Shown: positions 30,571-39,404 of the stretch, piece by piece | How positions within the stretch are numbered: position 1 is the stretch's first letter | How the letters are laid out: every line of letters begins with the position of its first letter | Origin: Sphingopyxis sp. | GTDB lineage: Bacteria; Pseudomonadota; Alphaproteobacteria; Sphingomonadales; Sphingomonadaceae | DNA length: 64,000 nucleotides | Direction of reading: 5' to 3' | NCBI GenBank assembly: GCA_013823985.1 | Contig: PNNB01000015.1 | Location: forward strand, 124,001 to 188,000 | Position numbers and translations under genes: made by a program | Notes under the pieces: generated by a model | Seen by the model: the letters and a program-made list of their open reading frames with translations, nothing else | Database searches by the model: none | What the model was told of the DNA's origin: nothing

Positions 30571-30584
30571 GTCGGAATATTGGC
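30571..30584 (+). promoter_or_regulatory. Candidate activator site upstream of fliE
   Basis: GTCGG-AATA-TTGGC. It resembles the tandem GTCGG-N4-TTGAC copies upstream of flgB (52097-52110 and 52112-52125). It starts 69 bp upstream of the -24 GG of the fliE sigma-54 promoter, a usual distance for an enhancer-binding protein. Since it lies in the fliC-fliE intergenic region it could influence both genes. Confidence 0.4.
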
Positions 30585-30638
30585 GGAAGGCTTCTCTAAG
30601 TCACAAGAAACCCCGAAATTCCTAGGGTTTTCCTAATT

Positions 30639-30654
30639 TGGCACGAGCATTGCT
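30639..30654 (+). promoter_or_regulatory. Sigma-54 promoter of the fliE operon
   Basis: TGGCACG-AGCA-TTGCT, a near-perfect match to the sigma-54 consensus with the invariant GG (30640-30641) and GC (30652-30653) at correct spacing. The fliE ATG is 42 bp downstream. This is direct sequence evidence that the fli operon needs RpoN and an activator ATPase. Confidence 0.88.
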
Positions 30655-30695
30655 TATATACCCGCAAAGGCAATTCCGCCTTCGGACCAAAGCAT

Positions 30696-31031
30696 ATGTC
30701 GACCATTGACCAGAGCCGGTTGCTGCAAATGCGCTCCACAATATTGAGCCAGAACGGTGCGCTTCAACGTGCCGCTGGACGGGGTGTGGATACAGGAGAG
30801 ACCGTCGCCAACGCCCCTTTCGCCAAAACCATGACCGATGCGCTGCAGATGGTGAATGCGCAGCAGGCCAAGGCGAGCGACCTATCCGCCGCCTATGAGC
30901 GGGGCGATACCCACGACATCGTATCGGTGATGGTTGAACGGCAAAAGGCGTCGATCGGCTTCGAGGCGACCATGCAAGTCCGCAACAAATTGCTGTCCGC
31001 CTATCGCGACATCATGAACATGCCGGTATAA
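30696..31031 (+). CDS. fliE: Flagellar hook-basal body complex protein FliE
   Basis: 111 residues, matching FliE in size. It links the MS ring to the rod. The C-terminal segment VERQKASIGFEATMQVRNKL plus LSAYRDIMNM is the family signature. First gene of the fli operon, 42 bp after the sigma-54 promoter and 3 bp before fliF. Confidence 0.93.
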   Translation: MSTIDQSRLLQMRSTILSQNGALQRAAGRGVDTGETVANAPFAKTMTDALQMVNAQQAKASDLSAAYERGDTHDIVSVMVERQKASIGFEATMQVRNKLLSAYRDIMNMPV

Positions 31032-31034
31032 TCC

Positions 31035-32696
31035 ATGGCCGAGAACCAGATACTTTCTGCAGATGCCATGCCCGCGGGTGGACAAGTGACCCGCTTTGCG
31101 ACCCCCGCGTCGACGGGTGGCTTTGGCGCATTGCGCGACATTACCAATCAGCCAGCCGTTCGGAAGGCGCTGCCTGCGCTCGCTTTGACTGCGGCGGTCG
31201 GTATTGCTGCCATTTCCTATTTCGCACTGAGCACCCCTGCGCAGGCTCCTCTGTTCCAAGGTCTGGCCGAAGGCGACAAGGCCGCGGTGGCCGATGCACT
31301 TCAGGCGTCGGGCATTAATTATACCCTCGATCCCGGCACAGGCGCGCTATCGGTTGACGCCGGCAAGGTGCACGAAGCGCGGATGCTGTTGGCGGGGCAA
31401 GGTCTTCCCAAAGCCATGCCGTCGGGCGATGCTGTTATTGCATCCCTCCCCATGGGTTCGAGCCGCGCCGTCGAAGGCGAAACCTTGCGCGGTGCCCGCG
31501 AAGCCGATCTGGCGCGTACGATTGAAGCTATTGATGCCGTAAAGACCGCCCGGGTTCATCTGGCCATGCCGGAACCCAGCGTCTTCGTCCGCGAAGCACG
31601 CGAACCGGCAGCCTCGGTGATGCTCACCTTGCAACAGGGCCGCAGCCTTTCCGAAGCCCAGGTGCGCGCAATCCGCCATTTGGTCGCGTCGTCGGTTCCA
31701 GGCCTCGCCGCCGACTCGGTCTCCGTCATCGACCAGAGCGGCGCACTCATTTCCTCACCCACGGGCAATGCCGATCAGGAAATGTTCCAGCTGCAGATGC
31801 AGATGGAAGAACGGTACCGGCAGGCGGTCATCACGCTTTTGACCCCCATTGTCGGCGCCGGCAATTTCTCGGTTGAAGTCAGTGCGGACGTCGACCCCAG
31901 CGAAACCCAGTCGACCCGCGAAACCTATCCCAAGGACGACCGCGCCCTGCGCAGCGAAGAAGGCAACAAGAGCACCCAGAATGCGACCACGCAGGGTGCG
32001 GCCGGTATTCCCGGCGCTTTGTCGAACCAGCCGCCCCCCGCAAGCCAGTTGGCGAACACACCGCCCGGACAGACCACGCCGCCCGTCAATGGGGAAGTGC
32101 AGAGCGAAGAGACCTATACCCGCAACTTTGACGTTGGCCGGGAAATCGCCGTTACGCATCAACCCCAGGGCAATTTGCGCCGCCTTTCGGTTGCCGTGGC
32201 CTTGCGCGATGTCAAAGGGCAGAAAAAGCCTGCCGCTGCCGATGTCGCAGCACTCGAAGCGCTCGTGAAGGGTGCGGTCGGTTTCAACGGCGAGCGCGGT
32301 GACGTCGTGGCCATTTCGTCACGCCCCTTCGCCGAAAGCCCCGAAGCCGTCGTCAATTTCTGGGATGAGCCATGGTTCTTCCCGCTGGTCCAGCAGGTCG
32401 GCGCCGTGCTCGCGGCTCTTCTCGCCTTCCTTTTCATCGGACGTCCGATGATCAAGGCCGTTAAGGCAAGAGCGACCGAAGCCAAGGAACAGGCTGAAGT
32501 CGAGCAGAAGCTGCTTGCCGCCACCGGTCAGGGTCAGGGCCAATCCCGCGGAGCGGTGCCGGTCACCATTGAGATGATTGAGGCAGCGCCAAGCTATGAA
32601 GCGCGCGCGAACCTCGTGCGTTCGTTCATCCGTCAAGATCCCGAGCGCGCCGCCCTGGTCGTGCGCCAGATGATCCAGGAGCGGGCGAATGGATGA
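31035..32696 (+). CDS. fliF: Flagellar MS-ring protein FliF
   Basis: MS-ring and C-collar protein, 553 residues. The first membrane segment lies at about 46-68 (PALALTAAVGIAAISYFALS). The periplasmic ring-building part includes MLLAGQGLPKAM and ARVHLAMPEPSVFVREAREP. The second membrane segment is at about 441-462, and a cytoplasmic tail ends FIRQDPERAALVVRQMIQER, which binds FliG. It overlaps fliG by 8 bp. Confidence 0.96.
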   Translation: MAENQILSADAMPAGGQVTRFATPASTGGFGALRDITNQPAVRKALPALALTAAVGIAAISYFALSTPAQAPLFQGLAEGDKAAVADALQASGINYTLDPGTGALSVDAGKVHEARMLLAGQGLPKAMPSGDAVIASLPMGSSRAVEGETLRGAREADLARTIEAIDAVKTARVHLAMPEPSVFVREAREPAASVMLTLQQGRSLSEAQVRAIRHLVASSVPGLAADSVSVIDQSGALISSPTGNADQEMFQLQMQMEERYRQAVITLLTPIVGAGNFSVEVSADVDPSETQSTRETYPKDDRALRSEEGNKSTQNATTQGAAGIPGALSNQPPPASQLANTPPGQTTPPVNGEVQSEETYTRNFDVGREIAVTHQPQGNLRRLSVAVALRDVKGQKKPAAADVAALEALVKGAVGFNGERGDVVAISSRPFAESPEAVVNFWDEPWFFPLVQQVGAVLAALLAFLFIGRPMIKAVKARATEAKEQAEVEQKLLAATGQGQGQSRGAVPVTIEMIEAAPSYEARANLVRSFIRQDPERAALVVRQMIQERANG

Positions 32697-33732
32697 AGAT
32701 CTGGACCTCGCTGAATCGTCCATGGGTGCGCCAGCTGTTCCTGCGATCAGCGGCGAATTGTCTGCAGCTATCTTAATGATGCTGCTCGAGGACGACGACG
32801 CCACCGCCATATTGCAACATCTTGCCCCCGACGAAGTCAAAGCGCTCGGCAAGGGCATGTTCGAAGCATCGAGCGCCAACGAAAATGATGTCGAGCGCGC
32901 GTTGGAAACATTTGTTTCCAGCAACCGCGATCTTTCCGCACTGGCCGTTGGCGCCCCTGTCCGCATCCGCGAAATGATGCACAAGGCATTGGGCAATGTC
33001 CGCGCCGGCAACATCCTGTCCGAAATCGAACCCCAGTCCAGCGCACCATCGCTCGACATTTTGCGGTGGATGGATGTCGCGTCTATCTCGGAACTTGTCA
33101 CGTCCGAACATCCGCAGGTTGCCGCCGTCATCCTGTCCGTGCTGACCCCTGAAGTGTCGGCACAGGCGATTGCTGCGCTGGACGAACCGACCCAGACAGA
33201 TCTTCTGTTCCGCTCGGCGAATCTGTCCTCCATTTCCGCAGATGCGATCGAAGATCTCGAAGCGATATTGATCAACTACACCAGCCGCAAGGCACATGCC
33301 CCCGATGTAGCGCTGGGCGGGCGCAACGAAGTCGCGCGCATCGTCAAAAATCTCCCACGCCCGACAGCCGAGAAATTGCTGCGTGCGTTGCGCAAAAAGG
33401 ATCGCCTGCTTGCCGATGCCATCGAAGAAGAAATGTTTGTCTTCGACGATCTGGCCGCACTCGATGCCAAGACGCTGGGCACGATCCTGCGCAATGTCGA
33501 CTCCGAACAGATCGGACTTGCGGTCAAGGGTGCAAGCGAATTGCTGGGCGAGAAGATGCTGAGCACACTTTCGGCCCGTGCCGCCCAGACTATCCGCGAC
33601 GATATCGCGGACATGGGTCAGGTCAAACGCACCGATGTGGAAGCTGCGCAGAAGGCCGTCATCGCGGTTGCTCGGCAGATGGCAGCATCTGGCGAAATCC
33701 AGATGGGCGGAAAGGGCGACGATTATGTCTGA
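32689..33732 (+). CDS. fliG: Flagellar motor switch protein FliG
   Basis: C-ring protein, 347 residues, couples stator torque to the rotor. The N-terminal FliF-binding domain carries AAILMMLLEDDDATAILQHL. The middle domain has EHPQVAAVILSVLTPEVSAQ (EHPQ motif). The C-terminal torque helix region is around VFDDLAALDAKTLGTILRNV. The stop overlaps the fliH start region by 8 bp. Confidence 0.95.
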   Translation: MDEDLDLAESSMGAPAVPAISGELSAAILMMLLEDDDATAILQHLAPDEVKALGKGMFEASSANENDVERALETFVSSNRDLSALAVGAPVRIREMMHKALGNVRAGNILSEIEPQSSAPSLDILRWMDVASISELVTSEHPQVAAVILSVLTPEVSAQAIAALDEPTQTDLLFRSANLSSISADAIEDLEAILINYTSRKAHAPDVALGGRNEVARIVKNLPRPTAEKLLRALRKKDRLLADAIEEEMFVFDDLAALDAKTLGTILRNVDSEQIGLAVKGASELLGEKMLSTLSARAAQTIRDDIADMGQVKRTDVEAAQKAVIAVARQMAASGEIQMGGKGDDYV

Positions 33733-34285
33733 TAGCCCAAAACGCGTATCGCTGCTGGCGGCCACCGCACGGGGCACAGGTTTTCGAACCAGCGCCATTC
33801 GCACCACAACGCCACAGGCCGAAAAGCGGCCGGACGAATATGCCCGCGGCCTTGCCGACGGGCAGCAAATGGCAGAGGCCGCGTTCGACGCGGAGCGTAC
33901 GGCTTTCCAGAAATTGCTGGCCAATGCCCAGGCATTCCAGAGCGAGGCTGGCCCCGAACTTTCGCTGCTTTTGCGCGAAACCGTGGTGCGTCTCGTCGGC
34001 CAGATTACCGATGGCGTTACCATCGATGAAGACTTGCTGAACCGCCAAATTGCGCGCGCCGTCGAAATCATCACCGAGGCCGATGAAGCGCGGCAAATTC
34101 TCTTGCATCCCGACGACGCCGCATTGGTCGGGAAAACCGTTGGGAAACTGGCTGTGCACAGCGACCCGAGCTTGAGCCGCGCCACGATCCGGATCGAATG
34201 TTCGCAAGGCTGGATCGAACATGGCGTCGCACTCGGGATCGAACGGCTGCGCGAAGCGCTGCATTGCGAAGGGATGGCCGCATGA
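33725..34285 (+). CDS. fliH: Flagellar assembly protein FliH
   Basis: 186 residues from the ATG at 33725, overlapping fliG. It regulates the FliI ATPase and docks it to the C ring. A GxxxG-like or Ala-rich helix (YARGLADGQQMAEAAFDAER) precedes the C-terminal domain (RETVVRLVGQITDGVTIDED, then IECSQGWIEHGVALGIERL). Identity rests on this pattern plus the position between fliG and fliI; sequence conservation is weak. It ends in an ATGA overlap with fliI. Confidence 0.85.
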   Translation: MSDSPKRVSLLAATARGTGFRTSAIRTTTPQAEKRPDEYARGLADGQQMAEAAFDAERTAFQKLLANAQAFQSEAGPELSLLLRETVVRLVGQITDGVTIDEDLLNRQIARAVEIITEADEARQILLHPDDAALVGKTVGKLAVHSDPSLSRATIRIECSQGWIEHGVALGIERLREALHCEGMAA

Positions 34286-35613
34286 CCGCCCGCCTTGCCG
34301 AAGCTGCCCGCGCAATATTCCAATCGCTCAATCTCGAAGCGGCGACACCACGCCGTGTCGGCTCGTTGACGGCGTGCAAAGGCCAATTTCTGGAAGCTGC
34401 CGCCTTCCCCTATCCCGTCGGCACAGCCGTCCGGATTTCGCAAACCGACGGCGGATTTGTGACCGGTGAAGTTGTCGGCTTTCGCGGCAATAAAAGCATC
34501 ATTCAGCCATTTTCCCAACGTCTGTCCGTTGCCACTGGCGCACGGGTGGTCCCATGTGGCCGTCACGATCACATCGCCTGCGGCGAAGGATTACTTGGCC
34601 GCATCATTGATGCGCAGGGCGTACCACTGGATGGCCGCCCGCTCACCGGATGCCATGAAAGCTGGCCGATTTCGGGCGTGGCCTCCAGCCCTCTTGTACG
34701 CGGGCGCATCACCCGTCCGATTGATTGCGGCGTCCGCGCCATCAACGGCCTTCTTACCATCGGCGAAGGTCAGCGCGTTGCCGTTATCGCCGGATCGGGC
34801 GTGGGCAAGTCCGTCCTGATGGGACAGATCCTCGAAGGTATTGATGCCGATGTGATTGTAACCGGCCTGATCGGTGAACGCGCCCGCGAAGTGAGCGATT
34901 TCATCGAGACCAAGCTGACCCCGCGCATTGCCGCCAAATCCGTTGTCGTCGCTGTCGCCGCCGATCATTCGCCCCTGTTGCGCTTGCGGGCAGCCATGCG
35001 GGCAACGGCCATTGCAGAATATTTCCGGTCGCAGGGCAAGAAAGTCCTGCTGCTGATCGATAGCCTTACGCGTGTTGCCCATGCGCAGCGTGAAATCGGT
35101 CTTGCCCTGGGCGAGCCGCCCACGATGAAAGGATATACGCCTTCCTCGCTCGCGCTCATTCCACAATTGGTGGAACGCGCCGGCATCGATAGCCGAACAG
35201 GCGGCTCCATTACCGCGATCTACACTGTTCTTGCCGATGGTGGCGATCTGGAAGACCCCATCGTGGATGCGGCGCGCGCCATTGTCGATGGCCATATCAT
35301 CCTGTCGCGGACGCTTGCCGAGAACGGCCTGTTCCCCGCCATTGATGTCGCCCGCTCGCTTTCCCGGATCATGCCCGACATCGTCGATGCCGAGCACATG
35401 GCGGCCGCCGCCCGTTTCCGCCAACTATGGTCAACCCATGAGCAAAATCGCGACCTCCTTTTGATGGGAGCCTATACCGCCGGAAATGACGCGGTTCTGG
35501 ATGATGCCATCGCCATGCACGGCGACATGCTGAATTATGTGGGCCAACCAATGCACAGTTCCATCGGCTTTGACGCATCGCGCGAAGCCCTTCTGGAAGG
35601 GTTCGGCCTGTGA
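34282..35613 (+). CDS. fliI: Flagellar export ATPase FliI
   Basis: 443 residues, F1-beta-like ATPase of the flagellar type III export apparatus. The Walker A motif GSGVGKS is at residues 171-177. GLIGERAREVSDFIE, VLLLIDSLTRVAHAQREIGL and GEPPTMKGYTPSSLALIPQL are FliI hallmarks. The ATG overlapping the fliH stop (ATGA) was chosen over a 28-codon extension inside fliH. Confidence 0.96.
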   Translation: MTARLAEAARAIFQSLNLEAATPRRVGSLTACKGQFLEAAAFPYPVGTAVRISQTDGGFVTGEVVGFRGNKSIIQPFSQRLSVATGARVVPCGRHDHIACGEGLLGRIIDAQGVPLDGRPLTGCHESWPISGVASSPLVRGRITRPIDCGVRAINGLLTIGEGQRVAVIAGSGVGKSVLMGQILEGIDADVIVTGLIGERAREVSDFIETKLTPRIAAKSVVVAVAADHSPLLRLRAAMRATAIAEYFRSQGKKVLLLIDSLTRVAHAQREIGLALGEPPTMKGYTPSSLALIPQLVERAGIDSRTGGSITAIYTVLADGGDLEDPIVDAARAIVDGHIILSRTLAENGLFPAIDVARSLSRIMPDIVDAEHMAAAARFRQLWSTHEQNRDLLLMGAYTAGNDAVLDDAIAMHGDMLNYVGQPMHSSIGFDASREALLEGFGL

Positions 35614-36038
35614 CCCAGAATGTTGACCGCCGTGCCCGTATTGTCCGCGTCCGGACCGCTGAAAGCCGGATTGCGCAGATGGAACTCGCCAAAGCCAAAG
35701 GCAGCGCAAACCAGATCCGGTCGATCGTTGATCGTATCGTTGCGCTCAACAATGAAAATGTGGCGACCTCTGGCACGACGGACGGGATGGCACTTGCCGC
35801 GATCGCCGAAACGCGTGTCCGCCTCGATGCCGCTTTACGCGCCACGTCCGTTCCACTGGAACAGGCGATGCAGCGCGTCCAGCGCCAGCAGAAAAACAGC
35901 ATCCACACCGAACTTCGCGAGCAGGGCGCCCGTCGTCTGCTCGAAAAGGCAGAGGTGGAGCGTGCCAAACATAACGAACGCAAGGCCGCACATGCACGCT
36001 GCCATCCCGGCATCGGTGCCAAAGGGGAAGACATATGA
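35610..36038 (+). CDS. fliJ: FliJ-like export chaperone (coiled coil)
   Basis: 142 residues, starting at GTG (35610) that overlaps the fliI stop. The protein is almost entirely helical and charged, with heptad-like text (RVRTAESRIAQMELAKAKGS, then LEKAEVERAKHNERKAAH), as in FliJ. No strong sequence signature exists for the family, so the call depends on position between fliI and fliK and on coiled-coil character. Confidence 0.7.
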   Translation: MTQNVDRRARIVRVRTAESRIAQMELAKAKGSANQIRSIVDRIVALNNENVATSGTTDGMALAAIAETRVRLDAALRATSVPLEQAMQRVQRQQKNSIHTELREQGARRLLEKAEVERAKHNERKAAHARCHPGIGAKGEDI

Positions 36039-37324
36039 ATCTCGCATCCGTCCTGAATATCAGTGCGCCGGCAGGTGCCGTAATCCAGAATAGCAACGCT
36101 GTCGAAGGCGGCGCTGGTTTTGATGCGCTGATGGAAACGGTAGCAACCCCTGACGCTGCGGCTCCAGTTCCGGCACCGGCGGCGAAAGCGGACATTTCGT
36201 CGGGATCTCAGAGCCCGGTCGATGCGCTCGTCGCCCTGTTTGACAGCAACGAAGCCGCGGCATTGAAACTGCCGGCAGCGGCAGCTGCTGCCGTGCCGGT
36301 AACCGTGTCCGCTGCCGCATTGGACGCGGAACCCGAACAGCCTGTTACACAGCCCCAGCCAACCATTGACGCGCCCCCCGCCGTCCGGGACCTCGCCCTG
36401 CGCGCTTCGGCCAAGGTCGCCAAAGATGGGGCGGCGGATCTGGAAAAACCCCGCGCGGCTGAACCTGGCAAGGGCGTGGCTCAGGTCAAGCAGGACGTGA
36501 AGCAGGTCGCTTTGCCGGTCGTTGCGGCCCTGTCGAAAGAGCTCGTAAAGCCGGTCGACAGCAGCGATGAAGACACCGAAGAGCCCGAAATTACGGCCCT
36601 GCAATCCGACGAAACCGCAGAACTTACGTCCAAAATCCAGATCGCTCAGGCACCCCAGATTGCGGCATCCATCGCGCAACCCGTCGAGACCTTTTCCAAG
36701 ACCGACACCGCCTCCGACCGCGCCCGACTTGAATTGGGAACAGACACCCAGAAAGCGCCGGAAGCTTCAGCCGCATTAACAAAGACCGTCAAAACGGTGC
36801 AGGTCGAACCATCTGTCCAGGCATTTACCTTGCCGACACCAACGGTGGTTTCGACAACCTCGATGACAGCACCTATTTTTGGAGGGCCCGACAACGTCAC
36901 CACTCACCATCTGGATTTGGCCCGCGACAGCCAGTGGATTGACCAGCTCGCCCGCGACATTGTTGCCGTTGCCGGACAGGATGGCAAACTGCGCTTTGGA
37001 CTTTCGCCAAGCAATCTTGGCCAGTTGGAGGTTTCGGTCGAAACGAAGCAGGATGGTGTAAACATCCACATGCAGGCCAGCACCGAGGCCGCGGCGCGGA
37101 TCTTTGCGGCAGAGCAACCAAAATTGGTGGAAGAATTACGTCAGTCAGGCGTCCGGGTTACGAACAGCGACTTGCTGGGTGGCCAGCAGATGCAGGGACA
37201 ACGTGATCAGTCACGTCCCCAGAATTCGGCAGGGCAGGCATCGGCACAGCTGACGTCCAACCTGAATTCCAATCGCACTTCCACACATAACCAGAATACG
37301 TCGCGCAATGGGCGTTTTGCATAA
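36035..37324 (+). CDS. fliK: Flagellar hook-length control protein FliK
   Basis: 429 residues. A long Ala/Pro/Glu-rich variable region (about 1-300) acts as the molecular ruler in the family. The C-terminal substrate-switch domain is conserved: LRFGLSPSNLGQLEVSVETK and VNIHMQASTEAAARIFAAEQ, ending in a Gln/Asn/Ser-rich tail. ATGA overlap with fliJ. Confidence 0.88.
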   Translation: MNLASVLNISAPAGAVIQNSNAVEGGAGFDALMETVATPDAAAPVPAPAAKADISSGSQSPVDALVALFDSNEAAALKLPAAAAAAVPVTVSAAALDAEPEQPVTQPQPTIDAPPAVRDLALRASAKVAKDGAADLEKPRAAEPGKGVAQVKQDVKQVALPVVAALSKELVKPVDSSDEDTEEPEITALQSDETAELTSKIQIAQAPQIAASIAQPVETFSKTDTASDRARLELGTDTQKAPEASAALTKTVKTVQVEPSVQAFTLPTPTVVSTTSMTAPIFGGPDNVTTHHLDLARDSQWIDQLARDIVAVAGQDGKLRFGLSPSNLGQLEVSVETKQDGVNIHMQASTEAAARIFAAEQPKLVEELRQSGVRVTNSDLLGGQQMQGQRDQSRPQNSAGQASAQLTSNLNSNRTSTHNQNTSRNGRFA

Positions 37325-37339
37325 GAAGGACCCGAAGAG

Positions 37340-37945
37340 ATGAGCAAGACCAAGGAAAAAGCAGAAGGTAAAGGCGGCAAAAGCAAAAAAATGCTGCTGA
37401 TTGGCGTGGGTGCTACGTTGCTGACTGCCGGTGGTGCTGCTGGCGGAATGTATCTGTCTGGTGGTGTCACCGGAAAGGAAGCTGAAGAAGACCCGCACCG
37501 GCCTAAACTAGTCGAACGCAGTGAAGAACCTGCCGAAGCTCCTGCTGAAGGAGAAGAAGGCAAGGTCGTGCTGAAAGAAGGCACCGTTTCCGTCAAGAAC
37601 GACAAACAGAAGGTGGATCCGAAAAAGTTCGAGGTAACCTACATCGCGCTGGAGCAGAGTTTCACCGCGAATCTTGCCGACGGCGCCGGTTTCGTCCAAC
37701 TCGGCATCAGCCTTGCCACCTATTATGACGGCAAGGTCGTACAGAATGTCGAGCGGCAGGCCGTTCCTATTCGTTCCGCCGTGCTTATGGTCTTGTCGCA
37801 ACAGGATGCGGCTGTTTTGTCCACGCCCCAAGGGAAGCAGATGCTCCAGCGCGACCTGACGCACGCCATAAATGACGTGCTGCGTCAGAAAGAAGGCTTT
37901 GGCGGTATCGACAATGTCTACTTCACCAACCTGGTGATCCAGTGA
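37340..37945 (+). CDS. fliL: Flagellar basal body-associated protein FliL
   Basis: 201 residues, stator-associated inner-membrane protein. A Lys-rich cytoplasmic start is followed by one membrane segment (about residues 16-38, LLIGVGATLLTAGGAAGGMY), an acidic periplasmic linker, and the FliL domain ending DLTHAINDVLRQKEGFGGID plus NVYFTNLVIQ. The stop overlaps the GTG start of fliM. Confidence 0.92.
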   Translation: MSKTKEKAEGKGGKSKKMLLIGVGATLLTAGGAAGGMYLSGGVTGKEAEEDPHRPKLVERSEEPAEAPAEGEEGKVVLKEGTVSVKNDKQKVDPKKFEVTYIALEQSFTANLADGAGFVQLGISLATYYDGKVVQNVERQAVPIRSAVLMVLSQQDAAVLSTPQGKQMLQRDLTHAINDVLRQKEGFGGIDNVYFTNLVIQ

Positions 37946-38820
37946 CGGCAGCACTCCCTCAAACAGCGCATCTTATGCGCAGTGCCAGTGAAACGGCCGA
38001 GCTAACTCAGCTCGAGCCCATGGCGCAGCGCATCGCACAAGTCATGCAGCAGTTGCTTGCCAGCTTTACAAAGGGCGCTTTTGCTATTTCGGCGGGCACG
38101 GCAAATGCCGCGCGCTATCCGGAATGGCGCATTGCGCAGAATCCTTTCGGCGCCGTTTTGCGTTATCGTCTTCCCAAGCGCGGCGATGAAATGCTTGTTC
38201 ATCTGCCGGGGTTTCTCGTCTGCCAGATTGTTGATGTTTATTATGGTGGCAGTGGAAATGTGCAGGCGCGCGGCGAATTCTCCGCAGCCGAGATGCGCTT
38301 TATCGACGGCTTTGGAACGCAGCTGGCCCCGCTTCTAAAGGCGGAAATAGACCCGGATCCCGGTTCGGTAATCGAATATTCAGGGGCCGAGATCGATCTG
38401 CTGCAGCTGAACTGGCCCAGATCGCGTGATGCCATTGTGGTGCAGTCCTTCTTCGCGGAGAGCGAAAAGGTCAAACCGGCTCCGGTCGGGCTGATCCTGA
38501 CGACCGATACGGTTCGTCTTTTGGAAAACCGTCGCAGCGCCGACGAAAATCCGGAAGGCCCCACCGATGCAGCGTGGAGCGAACGTGTCCGTACGGCTGC
38601 CATGCGCGTCAAATTTCCGGCACGTACCGTGCTTACCCATTGCAACGTGCCGTTCAGCAAGATGCTGACGCTCGCGCCAGGCGACATTTTGCCGCTGTTG
38701 CTGCCCGCACAGATTCCGCTGATCGTTGCCGGCCGTGTTTTCGCACGCGGCACTTTGGGCGAATCCAACGGCCGCGCCGCTTTAATGATTGAAAATATTG
38801 AAAGGGAAATGGACCAATGA
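37942..38820 (+). CDS. fliM: Flagellar motor switch protein FliM, lacking the CheY-binding N terminus
   Basis: 292 residues with a GTG start overlapping the fliL stop. The middle domain carries VCQIVDVYYGGSGN (the GGxG region), and the C-terminal SpoA-type domain has KFPARTVLTHCNVPFSKMLT and LTLAPGDILPLLLPAQIPL. The N-terminal LSQxEIDALL peptide that binds phospho-CheY in most FliM proteins is not present; the protein begins MTAALPQTAHLMRSASETAE. It is about 30-40 residues shorter than E. coli FliM. Position before fliN supports the call. Confidence 0.85.
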   Translation: MTAALPQTAHLMRSASETAELTQLEPMAQRIAQVMQQLLASFTKGAFAISAGTANAARYPEWRIAQNPFGAVLRYRLPKRGDEMLVHLPGFLVCQIVDVYYGGSGNVQARGEFSAAEMRFIDGFGTQLAPLLKAEIDPDPGSVIEYSGAEIDLLQLNWPRSRDAIVVQSFFAESEKVKPAPVGLILTTDTVRLLENRRSADENPEGPTDAAWSERVRTAAMRVKFPARTVLTHCNVPFSKMLTLAPGDILPLLLPAQIPLIVAGRVFARGTLGESNGRAALMIENIEREMDQ

Positions 38821-39143
38821 GTGATATGACCGAAGCCCCAAGCATGAGCGCCGTTGCCGGAGCGATGAGCATGGGCGATAATATGGATTTGCTTGCGGGC
38901 ATATCGTTACGGATTTCCGTCGAAGTGGGATCTGCGTCGATGACCCTCTCTGAATTGCTGCGCCTCGGTGAAGGCAGTGTGGTTGAGCTTGACCGCCAAG
39001 CAAATGATTTTCTTGATATATTTGCCAATGGCACACTTATCGCACGCGGTGAAATTGTCGATGTCGATGGACGCTATGGTATCCGCGTCGTTGACGTTGT
39101 CGCCGCCGACCGCCGTCTCGCAGGATTGGAGCGCCGGTCATGA
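38817..39143 (+). CDS. fliN: Flagellar motor switch protein FliN
   Basis: 108 residues, SpoA domain: LLAGISLRISVEVGSASMTL at the front and GEIVDVDGRYGIRVVDVV at the end. It forms the base of the C ring with FliM. ATGA overlaps on both sides (fliM and fliO) suggest tight coupling. Confidence 0.94.
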   Translation: MSDMTEAPSMSAVAGAMSMGDNMDLLAGISLRISVEVGSASMTLSELLRLGEGSVVELDRQANDFLDIFANGTLIARGEIVDVDGRYGIRVVDVVAADRRLAGLERRS

Positions 39144-39403
39144 TCTTCGAATATCTCCTTCGCCTCTTTCTTGTCGTACCGCTGATCGGTGGTCTAGCCT
39201 GGGGCTCGCTGTGGCTTTGGAAACGGCTTCAACTCGGCTTACCCGTAAAACCCGACACCAACCGTCCGGTCCGGGTGGTCGATGCCGTGACATTAGGGAC
39301 GAATGGCAAGTTGCTGGTCGTCGAATTTAACGGTGACACACTACTTTTAGGCGTATCGCGCAACGGCATAAGCAGATTGGCATCGAATTTGCATAGCGAG
39401 TAG
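39140..39403 (+). CDS. fliO: Flagellar biosynthesis protein FliO
   Basis: 87 residues. One membrane segment at about 5-27 (LLRLFLVVPLIGGLAWGSLW) is followed by a short cytoplasmic domain with DAVTLGTNGKLLVVEFNGDT and LLLGVSRNGI, as in FliO. It helps assemble the FliP-FliR export gate. The family is poorly conserved, so position between fliN and fliP carries much weight. Confidence 0.8.
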   Translation: MIFEYLLRLFLVVPLIGGLAWGSLWLWKRLQLGLPVKPDTNRPVRVVDAVTLGTNGKLLVVEFNGDTLLLGVSRNGISRLASNLHSE

Positions 39404-39404
39404 C

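Noticed and set aside
32773..34572. 599-codon minus-strand open frame across fliG, fliH and fliI
   Set aside because: Runs through three overlapping flagellar genes on the opposite strand and has no family resemblance.
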